Under the pieces are notes generated by a model, which was not told the DNA's origin, searched no databases, and saw nothing but the letters and a program-made list of their open reading frames with translations. 64,000 bases of DNA from JBEBVQ01 sp037190845 (GTDB lineage Bacteria > Bacteroidota > Bacteroidia > Chitinophagales > Chitinophagaceae). The stretch lies in assembly GCA_037190845.1 (NCBI GenBank), contig JBBCJI010000028.1, forward strand, positions 10,181-74,180, read 5' to 3'. A program made the position numbers and the translations under genes. Of the stretch, positions 27,964 to 36,930 are shown in pieces; positions within the stretch are counted from its first letter, which is position 1, and each line of letters begins with the position of its first letter.

Positions 27964-30573
27964 TTAATATTTCAGACTGATGTTGATGAAATAATTGACG
28001 CCATATCCGTAGAAATATTTCGCCGGGAACTTTTCAGTGTCTTTTTCACTGAAATCAAAACGTAATTGTTCAAACCCGCCGGTCTGAATGGCTGTATTGT
28101 TGAGTATGTTGTTTGCGCCCATATTCAGGTACAGAAATGTGTTTCGTGGAAGGCGTTTGAACAAGCGTGACAGCAGAATTGATTTCCCGAAAAACAGATC
28201 AATGGTGTAAAAGGGAGATAACTGCTCCTGCGCCAGAATCGTGTGGTATGAATCTGATGCCGGATCCAGCAAGCCTACCGCTTCTGCTGTCCGTCGGTCC
28301 GGGTTGACAGATACATAGTTCCGGTCGAAGTAGTTGGCATTAATGTTAGCATACCAATATTTTTTAGAACGGTAGTTAAATCCCAGTGAATAGGCGTTCT
28401 GAGGGCCGGTGGCAAGATTGTGATTCCGGATATACACAGACCTTTCTCTGGGAATAGTTGTGGTATCGTTGTCGCGATATATACTTACAGAAGGGTTATT
28501 TGTGTAAAAAGCCTGTCCCAGTGCGGCTACACAGGTGACAGATAAAGAGGAGGAGATGCTTGTCTCAAGCGCCAGCTCAAGTCCGGTATATCGCATGCTG
28601 GCATTCTGTATTACATAGTTTACGAAAGTCCGGAACGCAGGATCATCATTATAGAATCTTTTTATTTCCGTTATGCCCGTTATGTTAGTGGCATAGCCCA
28701 CCAGCCGGGCTTTCTGTTTGGGGGCCTTCAGCAGGTAGCCGCCTTCTATACTATTATAGGATTGCACGTCGGGTCTGGTAATAGTCTGGTTGCGGGTACG
28801 GATCGAAATGTAAGTATGGTCTGCCGATGGAGGCTCTGTGCCGCCGGCGGCATTCAGGAAGACGTAATTCCGGCCGGTTATTTTCCACGTAACACCTCCT
28901 TTTATGCCATAGCTCTTAAACGATTGTGTTGTTGTTTTGCCATAAGAATCTTCCGGAAATAATCCGTTGCGGTATAATCCCTCCCGTTCGAAACGGTGCA
29001 TACTGCCGCTTGCAGCGAGAAACAGGTCCAGACGGTTGAAGTTCAGCATGCCCTGCAACCATGAATGATATTTGTTTTGCCGGAGCAGGTAATGATATTG
29101 GTACCGGTCACCTTCGCGGATCAGGCGGTTTGGGGTATTGAGATCGTATTGATTGTATGTGGCATCGGGTACATGCTGCTGATCGGCAAACTGGTTTAGG
29201 TTCAGATAAAAATCTCCGCCCAGCAGGTCGTGTAGTTCTTTGTAATATTCCATATGCTGTATGGCTATTGTTATGCCGCCCGTCAGGGTGAAATGCTCAT
29301 TGATGACCTGTTCCAGCCGGGTATTAAAACTGTATTTACGGATGTCTTCCACATCATTCCCGACAACATATACGGATCGTTTCCCTGTTACGTTATTTCC
29401 GGTTATGCCATTTACACCGGAGACAGTTTCTGTATTGATATGGTTCACTTCATACAGCCGGTTCCAATTTATCTGTGCATAGGTCTCAGGTTGTGTTTCC
29501 CATTTATGGATAATGTCATTTGCAGCATCCTGATCATTATTCCGGATCTGCCAGCTTGGGAGATAACGATAGTAATCGGGTCGCGGATCTTTGGCTTGGT
29601 ACCAGTCAAGGGAACTGTTGGCATTTCTGCCAAACTGGTAACCCAGCGATGTAGCGACCCGGAAGCCTTTGTCTGTTGTGTACCGGTGGCGGAACAGGAA
29701 TACCGGCTGGAAGCTTTCTGCGACTTTGGCGTTTCGCTTTTCTCCGTTTTGATAACCCCAGTTCGGGTTGTAGAAATTTGATCCTGCCAGCTCATATACT
29801 TCTTTTGTTGCCGGCGCCGATTTCCCCCTGCGCGCCGGTGCTGCGAATGCCGTGAGGTCGAAACTATGGCGGCCAGCCTGCCGGGAGAGGCTGCCGAATA
29901 CGGCATATCCATCATAGAATGTCCCCGGGATATAACCTCCTTTGGACCATCTGCGGGAGAAGGACAAGGCATATGCCCATCCGTTTGCTGATAAGCCGCT
30001 GTTATGTGTCAGCATCAGCCGGTGGCGGTATTGCCGGTTGGAGAGCGAATAGGTAAACCGGGTTTGCTTTTGCAGTGTGGCTGCTGCAACGTCAAAGGCG
30101 GTAGCGCCGTTCATACCTCCGAATGCCTCTTCTGATGGCGCCAGTCCGTATATATTATTGCGTGACCGGAACATGTCATTCAGTCCGCCCCATTGGCTCC
30201 AGTAGGCGGCGCCGGTCTTCAGATCGTTCATGGGGAGGCCGTTGATGAGTACCTGCTGCTGGTTTCGGCCATAGCCGCGCGGCTGAAACCGGTATTGACC
30301 GAATACAAATGCCGCCGTGTTGAGAAACGGATCCCGCGAAGCGGTAAGTACGCTGCTGATCACGTGCAGGTTGATACCGTCTTCTTCGCTGCCTGCCTCC
30401 GGGTCTTCCAGTTCGATGACCGGTATAATCTCCGTTACTTCCTGCACGATATCTGTTGTGTCTGTGAGTGTCCATGCTTCCAGCTGTATTTTGATACCTG
30501 TGGTATCCTGTGCACAGGCCAGGATGCTGCCCGTATGCAGGCATATGAATAAGTATATGGTTTTGTTGTACAT
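27964..30573 (-). CDS. TonB-dependent outer-membrane receptor
   Basis: An 869-residue protein with a signal peptide ending near GSILACAQ. A short plug is recognisable at about 75-190 (SSVLTASRDPFLNTAAFVFG, RFQPRGYGRNQQQVLINGLP, WGGLNDMFR), followed by a long beta-barrel with alternating aromatic strands and a C-terminal YGYGVNYFINISLKY strand. It lacks the usual N-terminal carboxypeptidase-like or STN domain, so it probably transports but does not signal to an anti-sigma factor. Gene order with the DUF5689 lipoprotein and the nearby secreted endonuclease/exonuclease/phosphatase suggests uptake of nucleic-acid breakdown products or phosphate; this is inference. The substrate cannot be assigned from the receptor alone. 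Confidence 0.9.
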   Translation of the reverse strand: MYNKTIYLFICLHTGSILACAQDTTGIKIQLEAWTLTDTTDIVQEVTEIIPVIELEDPEAGSEEDGINLHVISSVLTASRDPFLNTAAFVFGQYRFQPRGYGRNQQQVLINGLPMNDLKTGAAYWSQWGGLNDMFRSRNNIYGLAPSEEAFGGMNGATAFDVAAATLQKQTRFTYSLSNRQYRHRLMLTHNSGLSANGWAYALSFSRRWSKGGYIPGTFYDGYAVFGSLSRQAGRHSFDLTAFAAPARRGKSAPATKEVYELAGSNFYNPNWGYQNGEKRNAKVAESFQPVFLFRHRYTTDKGFRVATSLGYQFGRNANSSLDWYQAKDPRPDYYRYLPSWQIRNNDQDAANDIIHKWETQPETYAQINWNRLYEVNHINTETVSGVNGITGNNVTGKRSVYVVGNDVEDIRKYSFNTRLEQVINEHFTLTGGITIAIQHMEYYKELHDLLGGDFYLNLNQFADQQHVPDATYNQYDLNTPNRLIREGDRYQYHYLLRQNKYHSWLQGMLNFNRLDLFLAASGSMHRFEREGLYRNGLFPEDSYGKTTTQSFKSYGIKGGVTWKITGRNYVFLNAAGGTEPPSADHTYISIRTRNQTITRPDVQSYNSIEGGYLLKAPKQKARLVGYATNITGITEIKRFYNDDPAFRTFVNYVIQNASMRYTGLELALETSISSSLSVTCVAALGQAFYTNNPSVSIYRDNDTTTIPRERSVYIRNHNLATGPQNAYSLGFNYRSKKYWYANINANYFDRNYVSVNPDRRTAEAVGLLDPASDSYHTILAQEQLSPFYTIDLFFGKSILLSRLFKRLPRNTFLYLNMGANNILNNTAIQTGGFEQLRFDFSEKDTEKFPAKYFYGYGVNYFINISLKY

Positions 30574-31012
30574 GATAAATGATATTTATGAGATTTTTTA
30601 AATAAAAACATTATTAAAATAAACTACTTATTTTTAACTCTAAATTAATTAATTATGAGTAATTTGGCAAAAAAATAATGATATTTTACATCGTATTTTA
30701 TGCAGGTATCACAAGACTATTATTAGAAGATTTGGACAGAGAATAACAACGATGTCATCCAGGGTAAATTATAAGATGCCTCTAATCAATGCTGCAATGA
30801 CGGGCGCATGAATCTGTCCACCGTGTCATGCAGAACGCAGCGGAGCGGAGTGAAGCATCCCACAGTGGACAGATTCAAAGCTGTACTCTTAAACAGGACT
30901 ATTATTAACAGGCCGATGAACAACCAATAGTAAGATGCCATCCAGAGCGGAACAAAGAGGAGCGAAGGAGCTCACAGAACACAGGAAAACTAACAAAACA
31001 ACTATACAACAC
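30574..31012. repeat. REP-like repeat cluster upstream of the GIY-YIG gene
   Basis: After an AT-rich stretch (TonB receptor promoter region), three members of the GTCATCC repeat family occur: a short one at 30753-30765, one at 30823-30863 (TGTCATGCAGAACGCAGCGG...GAAGCATCCCAC) nested in a perfect 12-bp palindrome (GAATCTGTCCAC at 30810-30821 with its complement at 30865-30876), and one at about 30934-30977 (ATGCCATCCAGAGCGG...GAAGGAGCTCAC) ending about 35 bases before the GIY-YIG ATG. Confidence 0.65.
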
Positions 31013-31312
31013 ATGTCCTATTACACATACTACGTTTACATGACTACAAACCAGCATCGAACAGTCTTATACACAGGTATGACTAACAATCTGTCGCGAC
31101 GTCTTGATGAACATTATGTAGCTGCATTATACAATCAAAAACGATTTGCAGGAAGATATCAGGCATTTTACCTGCTGTACTATGAAACATTCAAAGACAT
31201 CCGTCAGACTATTGCAAGGGAAAAGGAAATAAAAGGATGGTCACGAGATAAAAAGCTGGTATTAATACGCTCGTTTAACCCCGAAATGAAATTCCTGAAT
31301 GATGTATGGTAG
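31013..31312 (+). CDS. GIY-YIG nuclease domain protein
   Basis: A 99-residue single-domain protein of the small YhbQ/UPF0213-like GIY-YIG group. The ATG at 31013 is chosen because the family starts with a short YYTYYVYMTTN strand; upstream in-frame codons lie within the repeat. Motifs: YYVYMTT..VLYTGMTNNLSRRLDEH (GIY-YIG core, with YVY and YTG), the catalytic Arg in LSRRL, FYLLYYE, and AREKEIKGWSRDKKLVLI with the conserved Glu, then NPEMKFLN. The domain cleaves DNA in characterised families; the cell role of this small group is not settled. Its gene is flanked on both sides by REP-like palindromes, suggesting that it moves with, or acts on, these repeats. Confidence 0.85.
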   Translation: MSYYTYYVYMTTNQHRTVLYTGMTNNLSRRLDEHYVAALYNQKRFAGRYQAFYLLYYETFKDIRQTIAREKEIKGWSRDKKLVLIRSFNPEMKFLNDVW

Positions 31313-31335
31313 TATATCAGACTTGTTCGCATTAC

Positions 31336-31464
31336 GTGAGATCCTTCCTTCGTCAGGATGACAAAGTGGGCAGATTCATGCACTGTACACATAAATAGTA
31401 GTGCAATCAGGAAACGTGAGCAGAGAGTAGCAACGTTGTCATCCTGACGAAGGAAGGATCTCAC
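31336..31464. repeat. Perfect 29-bp inverted REP-like pair downstream of the GIY-YIG gene
   Basis: Positions 31336-31364 and 31436-31464 are exact reverse complements (core GTCATCCTGACGAAGGAAGG), separated by 71 bases. The pair starts 24 bases after the GIY-YIG stop and could fold as a long hairpin. Confidence 0.9.
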
Positions 31465-31547
31465 AAAACATGGACAACATGCATTATGTGAAAACCATCA
31501 TTCCGCTGCGTTCCATCCGGATAACAAAAACTTTTAAATGACGCAAT

Positions 31548-32594
31548 ATGAAACCGTTTATTTTTCCCATTTGCCTGCTTTGGATGATAATATCACAGGT
31601 ATATGCGCAGCAAAAAAGCTATGAGGCGCTTGCCGTTTGCTTCTATAATTTTGAAAACCTCTTTGATCCCTACGATGATCCGGGGAGCTGGGGAGATAAT
31701 GATTTTACTCCGGGCGGCGCTTATCATTATACGGAGGAAGTATACCGGCAGAAGCTGCATAATCTTTCGTTCGTCATCAAACAGATCGGCGCCACGCTGA
31801 CTCCGGACGGCCCGGCGCTGATCGGTACAGCGGAGATAGAGAACAGCCGGGTGCTGGCTGATCTTACGGCACAGCTACAGATACGCGACAGAGGATACCG
31901 TTTTATTCATTTCGACGGTCCTGATCACCGTGGCATTGATGTGGCGCTGCTGTATCAGGCACGTTATTTCCTCCCGCTGGCAGCACGTCCACTGCCGGTA
32001 GACATCAGCCGTACCGGCGAAAAAGGCGGCAGGACACGCGATATATTGTATGTAAATGGTGTGCTTGCTGGCGACACGGTACACGTGCTGGTCAACCACT
32101 GGCCGTCACGTAGAGGCGGGGAGGCGGCATCAGCGCCGTTGCGGGCGATTGCGGCAGGAGTAGCGAAACGACTTATAGATTCGCTGATGCATGATAACCC
32201 TGATGCCCGTGTGATCCTGATGGGGGATCTGAACGACGACCCGGTCAGCCCGAGCGTAGTGAAAGTGCTGGGCGCAACAGGAGATAAAACGAAGCTGACG
32301 GCAGCCATGCTATACAACCCCTGGGTGCAGTTTTATAAAAAAGGCATCGGTACGCTGGGTTATAATGACAGCTGGAATCTGTTTGACCAGATCATTATCA
32401 GCGGCAAGTGGCTGCACCGCGACGAAACACGCTGGCGTTATTATAAGTCGGAAGTCTTTAACCGCCCTTTTTTAAAAAGCCGTTCGGGACGCTATAAAGG
32501 ATACCCGCACCGTTCCTTTGAAGGCGGCCGGTGGGCAAATGGTTATAGCGACCATTTCCCGGCAGTGATCTATCTGATCAGGAAGAAGCTGTAA
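31548..32594 (+). CDS. Secreted endonuclease/exonuclease/phosphatase family protein
   Basis: A 348-residue exported protein (signal peptide PFIFPICLLWMIISQVYAQ). It carries the EEP (DNase I-like) fold motifs in order: FYNFENLFD, GTAEIENSRVLADL with the metal-binding Glu, HRGIDVALLY, LVNHWPSRRGG with the catalytic His, ILMGDLNDDP with the Asp/Asn pair, and YSDHFPAV with the terminal Asp-His. Substrates in the family range from DNA and RNA to phosphoesters; a secreted nuclease is the best guess. The TonB receptor and DUF5689 lipoprotein genes are close by but on the opposite strand, so it is a neighbour and not an operon member. A strong terminator follows. Confidence 0.92.
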   Translation: MKPFIFPICLLWMIISQVYAQQKSYEALAVCFYNFENLFDPYDDPGSWGDNDFTPGGAYHYTEEVYRQKLHNLSFVIKQIGATLTPDGPALIGTAEIENSRVLADLTAQLQIRDRGYRFIHFDGPDHRGIDVALLYQARYFLPLAARPLPVDISRTGEKGGRTRDILYVNGVLAGDTVHVLVNHWPSRRGGEAASAPLRAIAAGVAKRLIDSLMHDNPDARVILMGDLNDDPVSPSVVKVLGATGDKTKLTAAMLYNPWVQFYKKGIGTLGYNDSWNLFDQIIISGKWLHRDETRWRYYKSEVFNRPFLKSRSGRYKGYPHRSFEGGRWANGYSDHFPAVIYLIRKKL

Positions 32595-32600
32595 TACAAA

Positions 32601-32639
32601 ATACGGGCCGGACGATAGGTATATTCGTCTGGCCCGTAT
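32601..32639. terminator. Bidirectional terminator between convergent genes
   Basis: Arms of 15 bases (ATACGGGCCGGACGA and TCGTCTGGCCCGTAT) pair with one G-T wobble around a nine-base loop, between the EEP gene and the convergent SBBP gene. Confidence 0.75.
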
Positions 32640-32695
32640 GGTATTCACCAGTGAAAATAGCAATCACCGGCCTGCTACGATTATGTCACCGCTCC

Positions 32696-34969
32696 TTATT
32701 GTCTGGCTTTTGTGATCTTCTCCACCCGGAAGGTATGACCAAGGTGATCACTCATATGTAAGAGATATATGCCTGTAGCGCATCCGGAAATATCAATGCT
32801 GCTTATTCCCGGAATCATTTCCTGCTGCAGCAGGATTTTGCCATCTGCGCCGGTGATGCGGATGTGTCCGTTTACAGATCCCTTTATAAAGAGGATGTTT
32901 TGAGCCGGATTCGGATAAATACTTACAGCACTTTTGCTATTGTGATCATAAATACCTGTTTCAGGATCGGTCTCAACTTCAACCGTATAACAATCGGAGG
33001 TATCACTGCAGCCGCCGATGCTGGTAGTCACTAATGCATAGCTTCCGCTTTTGCCAGGAGTGAATATCTGATCTGTCGCACCGGGTACTGGTGTGTTGTC
33101 TGCACAGTCAATCCATGTCCAGTTATCAGCGATACCGGCAGTAAGTGTAGTACCGTTCTGTATCACATCTGCTACCGGTGTAGTGCCGATCGTGACGACA
33201 CAGGTCAGGATGCTGTCGCACCCTGCGGCATTCGTATGTGTCTGGGTATAGGAGTCGGATGTATAATAGGTGATACCGTTTATGCTAACGCTGTCGCATC
33301 CGTTTATGGTAACCGCTCCTGCTGTATTTTCCTTAATGGTAAGGTTTAGTGTAATGTTACTGTCGCAGCCATGTATATTGGTTAGCTGGATCTGGTAAAC
33401 ATCGCTGGTGTTGTATGTGTTTCCATTGAACTGGTATGGTCCGCAGTTGCTTACTGTTATTTCGTTTTCTGAAGAACATACCTGATTGATCTTATGAATA
33501 AAGACATCCCATTCTGCGGTAGCAACGTGAGGAATCGTACCATAGCCGGCCAATCCCAGGAAAAAGTCTGAGTTTTTACTTACCCATCCTGTGGTATAGA
33601 CGATCCCGTTTTCCCCTACGGTAATGCCGCCGGCACCGTCCCAATCTGATCCCTTGACTGATTTTACCCAATTGAAATCACCATTTCCGGTCAGCTTCAG
33701 GACAAATACATCCCGGTTGTTGGCGGCAGATACCTGTCCGTTGGAGCCGCCGGGATTAAAGTCTGTTGTCAGCAGAAACATACCCGTGACGAATACATTT
33801 CCTGCGGTATCGGTGGCAATGCCCGTGCCTTCATCAAGCGTTTCAGTAGATCCATAGCCCTTGGCCCACTGGAATACTCCGTTTTCATCCAGCTTGGAGA
33901 CAAAAATATCATAGCTTTTAGAAGTGAGCGGGAAAGTGGCAGAAGGGTCCGGATTAAAATCTACATTGGTACCTATGTACTGTCCTGTTATATACACATT
34001 GCGATATTTATCCACGGCGATGGCATTGCCGATTTCTGCAGTACCGCCGGTGTTGCCCCAGGATTTTGCCCATTGATAAATTCCGTCTTTATTCAGCTTT
34101 AATACGAATACATCATTCTGTGAAGAAGGTGGCTGCGGCAGGTTATTGGTGACACCCGGATCCGGGTTGAAGTCTGCTTCGTTTTTGTAAGCGCCAGTGA
34201 TCAGTATATTTTCCTGATTGTCTGTCGTGATGGATTTTACCACTTCATCGCCAAGTCCACCCACTTTTTTCACCCATTGTACGTTCCCGGTTGTAGCATC
34301 CAGCTTGCTTATAAACATGTCTTTTCCTCCCGTTGCGACAATCGCTGGTTGTCCGTCATAGCTAACGCCGGCTCCGCTGCTGGTAAAGGTGCCGGTAAGG
34401 TATATGTTGCCGGAGGCGCTTACATTGATCGCATTCCCTTCGTTGGTGCCGGCTCCGCCAAGTCTTTTAACCCAGATGTAGTTGCCGTTCGGGGCCAGTT
34501 TTGCAATGAAGACATCCCTGTTGGAAATAGTATTTGATCGTCCTGTTTTCAGGTAAGAGGCAGGAGCTGACGGATCGAAGTGTATGGAGTCCTGAAAGTA
34601 TCCGGTGACATATACATTGCCGTTTCCATCCAGTGCGAGCGAGTTACCCATACTTCTTCCTGGTCCGATATGGCGCACCCATTCAATATTCCCTGAAGGA
34701 TTTGTTTTGGTGAGGAATCCGGTAGTCGTGCTGGCGCCTCTTAGGGTAACGCTCCCGGCAGTAGTATTGAGGGTGATGGTATCTACCATATACCCCGCAG
34801 TATAGGTATTGCCATTGCCATCCACTGCAATGGATGAACCTGCATTACGTCCTGTTTTTCCGCCGAATGCAGTCACCCATTCTGTTTTCTGGCCATCTGC
34901 CGTATGGGCGCTGCTCAACAGGATCAGGGCAATTACTCCTTTTTGTAAGCTTAATAAAGTACGTTTCAT
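32696..34969 (-). CDS. SBBP beta-propeller surface protein, T9SS type A sorting domain
   Basis: A 757-residue exported protein (signal peptide up to SSAHTADGQ). Residues about 30-500 consist of about eight SBBP-type repeats with the pattern GNVYVTGYFQDS...DVFIAKLAPNGNYIWVKRLGG, each making a propeller blade. Two short cysteine-containing modules follow (NCGPYQFNGNTYNTSDVYQ and GCDSVSINGITYYTSDSYTQ), typical of Bacteroidota surface proteins, and the C-terminus (VSIYPNPAQNILFIKGS ... FRVEKITKARQ) is a type A T9SS sorting domain. No catalytic residues are visible. It is a likely structural or adhesive surface protein, transcribed separately from the type B protein upstream. Confidence 0.92.
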   Translation of the reverse strand: MKRTLLSLQKGVIALILLSSAHTADGQKTEWVTAFGGKTGRNAGSSIAVDGNGNTYTAGYMVDTITLNTTAGSVTLRGASTTTGFLTKTNPSGNIEWVRHIGPGRSMGNSLALDGNGNVYVTGYFQDSIHFDPSAPASYLKTGRSNTISNRDVFIAKLAPNGNYIWVKRLGGAGTNEGNAINVSASGNIYLTGTFTSSGAGVSYDGQPAIVATGGKDMFISKLDATTGNVQWVKKVGGLGDEVVKSITTDNQENILITGAYKNEADFNPDPGVTNNLPQPPSSQNDVFVLKLNKDGIYQWAKSWGNTGGTAEIGNAIAVDKYRNVYITGQYIGTNVDFNPDPSATFPLTSKSYDIFVSKLDENGVFQWAKGYGSTETLDEGTGIATDTAGNVFVTGMFLLTTDFNPGGSNGQVSAANNRDVFVLKLTGNGDFNWVKSVKGSDWDGAGGITVGENGIVYTTGWVSKNSDFFLGLAGYGTIPHVATAEWDVFIHKINQVCSSENEITVSNCGPYQFNGNTYNTSDVYQIQLTNIHGCDSNITLNLTIKENTAGAVTINGCDSVSINGITYYTSDSYTQTHTNAAGCDSILTCVVTIGTTPVADVIQNGTTLTAGIADNWTWIDCADNTPVPGATDQIFTPGKSGSYALVTTSIGGCSDTSDCYTVEVETDPETGIYDHNSKSAVSIYPNPAQNILFIKGSVNGHIRITGADGKILLQQEMIPGISSIDISGCATGIYLLHMSDHLGHTFRVEKITKARQ

Positions 34970-35028
34970 TGCTGTTTTTTTATGGTTAATAAAATTGTCT
35001 GTTCTCTTAAATCCGTTTTATAGCTTAT

Positions 35029-36771
35029 TTATCTTATCAATGTCAGATCTCCCTGCCGTTGCATCTGTTCACCTGTCAGGCATTCGGCGCTCATGCTGTA
35101 ATAGTAAGTTCCTGTCTCCGCAGGTAATCCGTCGAAGCTGCCGTCCCATCTTTCCCGGATGTCCTGTGTATAGAATATCCTCTGCCCCCAGCGGTTGAAG
35201 ATGACCATCTGATAGTTCCGGACAGGCCTTTGCGCCGAACCTCCAAAGCGATCATTTTTTCCATCTCCGTTTGGTGTAAAGGCATTGGGTGCGAACAATA
35301 CACAGCATCCCTGAGTAGGAATGGTAATGGACGCGGTATCCCGGCAATGATTGCCTGCCATGCCGATGAGGGTTATGGTATTCGCCAACTCCGGTAAAGG
35401 GATGTAAACTGCTTTCCCGCTTTTTATTTCAATCCCGTTCTGGTCATACCATGTATACCTGGGAGCCCCCTGTGCCTCCAGCAGTATTGAATCGCCGATA
35501 CAGAGATCCTGGCCGGCCTGCGGAAGAATACTTACCTCCGGAACCGGGAGCCTTACCAGGCTCAGGATTACTACGGAATCACATCCGGAGGCTGAGGTAA
35601 GCGTATCTGTATAGTTTCCCGGCTCAGTAAGGATACGCCCGTTAAAGTTGTATTGATCTGCGCCGCAGATTGTTTGAGCAAGCGTTTGCCGGATGAGGCG
35701 CGGTACTTTGATCTCAGTGGTTGCCATTACACTGCAGGTTCCGGCAGATACCGTGACGGTATATTGTCCGCTGTGTCTTTCCAGTAATGCAGGTATTATC
35801 GGCGCGGCGGTGGTATCGTGGAAGCCTGCGGGACCTGTCCATTGATAACGTACGCCGGGTGTGTTGGGTTTAACAGAAAAGTTTAGCGGCCCGCCGGCAC
35901 AGAGTGGTTCGTTATGTTCAATGACCGGACGGGGTGGCGCCGGTAACACGGTTACATGAGTTGTGTCTGTATATACACGTCCGTTTTTCAATATGCGAAA
36001 GGTATATACACCACTGTGCGCAGAAGTAGGGTTGGGTATGACCGGGTTGCGTTCTGTGGAGCTGAAACCGCCCGGCCCCGTCCAGGAATAAGTAACGCTG
36101 TCCGTTTCCGGGGAACCGTATAGTTTTAACGTATCTCCACGACATGGCCGGTTATTGCTTGCTTCCATATCGCCTGCCTGCAGTTGGAATACGCTGCCGT
36201 TCCTTGTGCCGTTTGCATGAACAGCGAGATTGTGAATACCCGCCGGGACGACAATGTTGATTTCTGCAGACCGTCCGCTACCCGGTAGCGGCTGATATAA
36301 TGCTCCGTTCAGCACATCGGTAACGGTACCGCCATCATTGGCGCAGGTTGTAGGGAAAGGAAATATATCGCTATGCGTAAGCATGTGTTGAGCGCCATTA
36401 ACATAAAACGTAATGATTTCTCCCTGATCCAATGCCCTGATCTGAACCTTGACCGTCTTTACCGGTGTTGAGAAATCAAAAGTGAAGCGTCCCGGTCTTA
36501 CCGGTGCGTTTGGATCATGGCTGTAATTTTCGCCGATATAATATGGGCCGATACCGCCGCATTCATACAACCCCCTTGCCGCTCCGGCTGGTGTAACTGT
36601 TATATCCCGCGGGCCTACAATCTGTACTCCGCCTGTGTGTATTATGTTATACCATTTCTGGGCATAGATAACATTCCCGGAAATAATATGAATTATTATT
36701 GAGAGAAAAAATGTATAATTCCATTGCATATGCAGACAGGGGCTGGATATAATACGATACCGGAGTTTCAT
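35029..36771 (-). CDS. Ig-like surface protein with T9SS type B (gliding-type) C-terminus
   Basis: A 580-residue exported protein; the signal peptide is in the first 38 residues (hydrophobic FFLSIIIHIISGNVIYAQ). An internal Met at 36729 is an alternative start, but it would lose the basic n-region. An N-terminal beta domain (about 40-200) is followed by two Ig/PKD-like modules (SVTYSWTGPGGFSSTERNP, VRYQWTGPAGFHDTT), a CGADQYNFNGRIL module, and the C-terminal domain FAPNAFTPNGDGKNDRFGG ... VIFNRWGQRIFYTQD, the gliding-motility-associated type B sorting domain. It is divergent from the TPR sensor kinase, with back-to-back promoters. Probable surface adhesin. Confidence 0.92.
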   Translation of the reverse strand: MKLRYRIISSPCLHMQWNYTFFLSIIIHIISGNVIYAQKWYNIIHTGGVQIVGPRDITVTPAGAARGLYECGGIGPYYIGENYSHDPNAPVRPGRFTFDFSTPVKTVKVQIRALDQGEIITFYVNGAQHMLTHSDIFPFPTTCANDGGTVTDVLNGALYQPLPGSGRSAEINIVVPAGIHNLAVHANGTRNGSVFQLQAGDMEASNNRPCRGDTLKLYGSPETDSVTYSWTGPGGFSSTERNPVIPNPTSAHSGVYTFRILKNGRVYTDTTHVTVLPAPPRPVIEHNEPLCAGGPLNFSVKPNTPGVRYQWTGPAGFHDTTAAPIIPALLERHSGQYTVTVSAGTCSVMATTEIKVPRLIRQTLAQTICGADQYNFNGRILTEPGNYTDTLTSASGCDSVVILSLVRLPVPEVSILPQAGQDLCIGDSILLEAQGAPRYTWYDQNGIEIKSGKAVYIPLPELANTITLIGMAGNHCRDTASITIPTQGCCVLFAPNAFTPNGDGKNDRFGGSAQRPVRNYQMVIFNRWGQRIFYTQDIRERWDGSFDGLPAETGTYYYSMSAECLTGEQMQRQGDLTLIR

Positions 36772-36832
36772 GAATCACTGCATCATTTAGTATGGTTGCT
36801 CTACACGAAATTTCATGCCGGAACCTGAATAT

Positions 36833-36840
36833 CAAAGGTA
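36833..36840 (-). promoter_or_regulatory. -7 element for the type B surface protein
   Basis: The minus strand reads TACCTTTG (exact TAnnTTTG), 62 bases before the ATG at 36771. It is one half of a palindrome with the element at 36857. Confidence 0.6.
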
Positions 36841-36856
36841 TTTTATAGCTTAACTT

Positions 36857-36864
36857 TACCTTTG
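36857..36864 (+). promoter_or_regulatory. -7 element for the TPR sensor kinase
   Basis: TACCTTTG lies 67 bases before the GTG start at 36931. With the minus-strand copy 16 bases away it forms a symmetrical divergent promoter. Confidence 0.6.
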
Positions 36865-36930
36865 ACCCCTTACCGCCTATTTTAAAAATGACGGAAAACC
36901 ACTAATTTTTATTTTTAATCGCTTGAGCTT

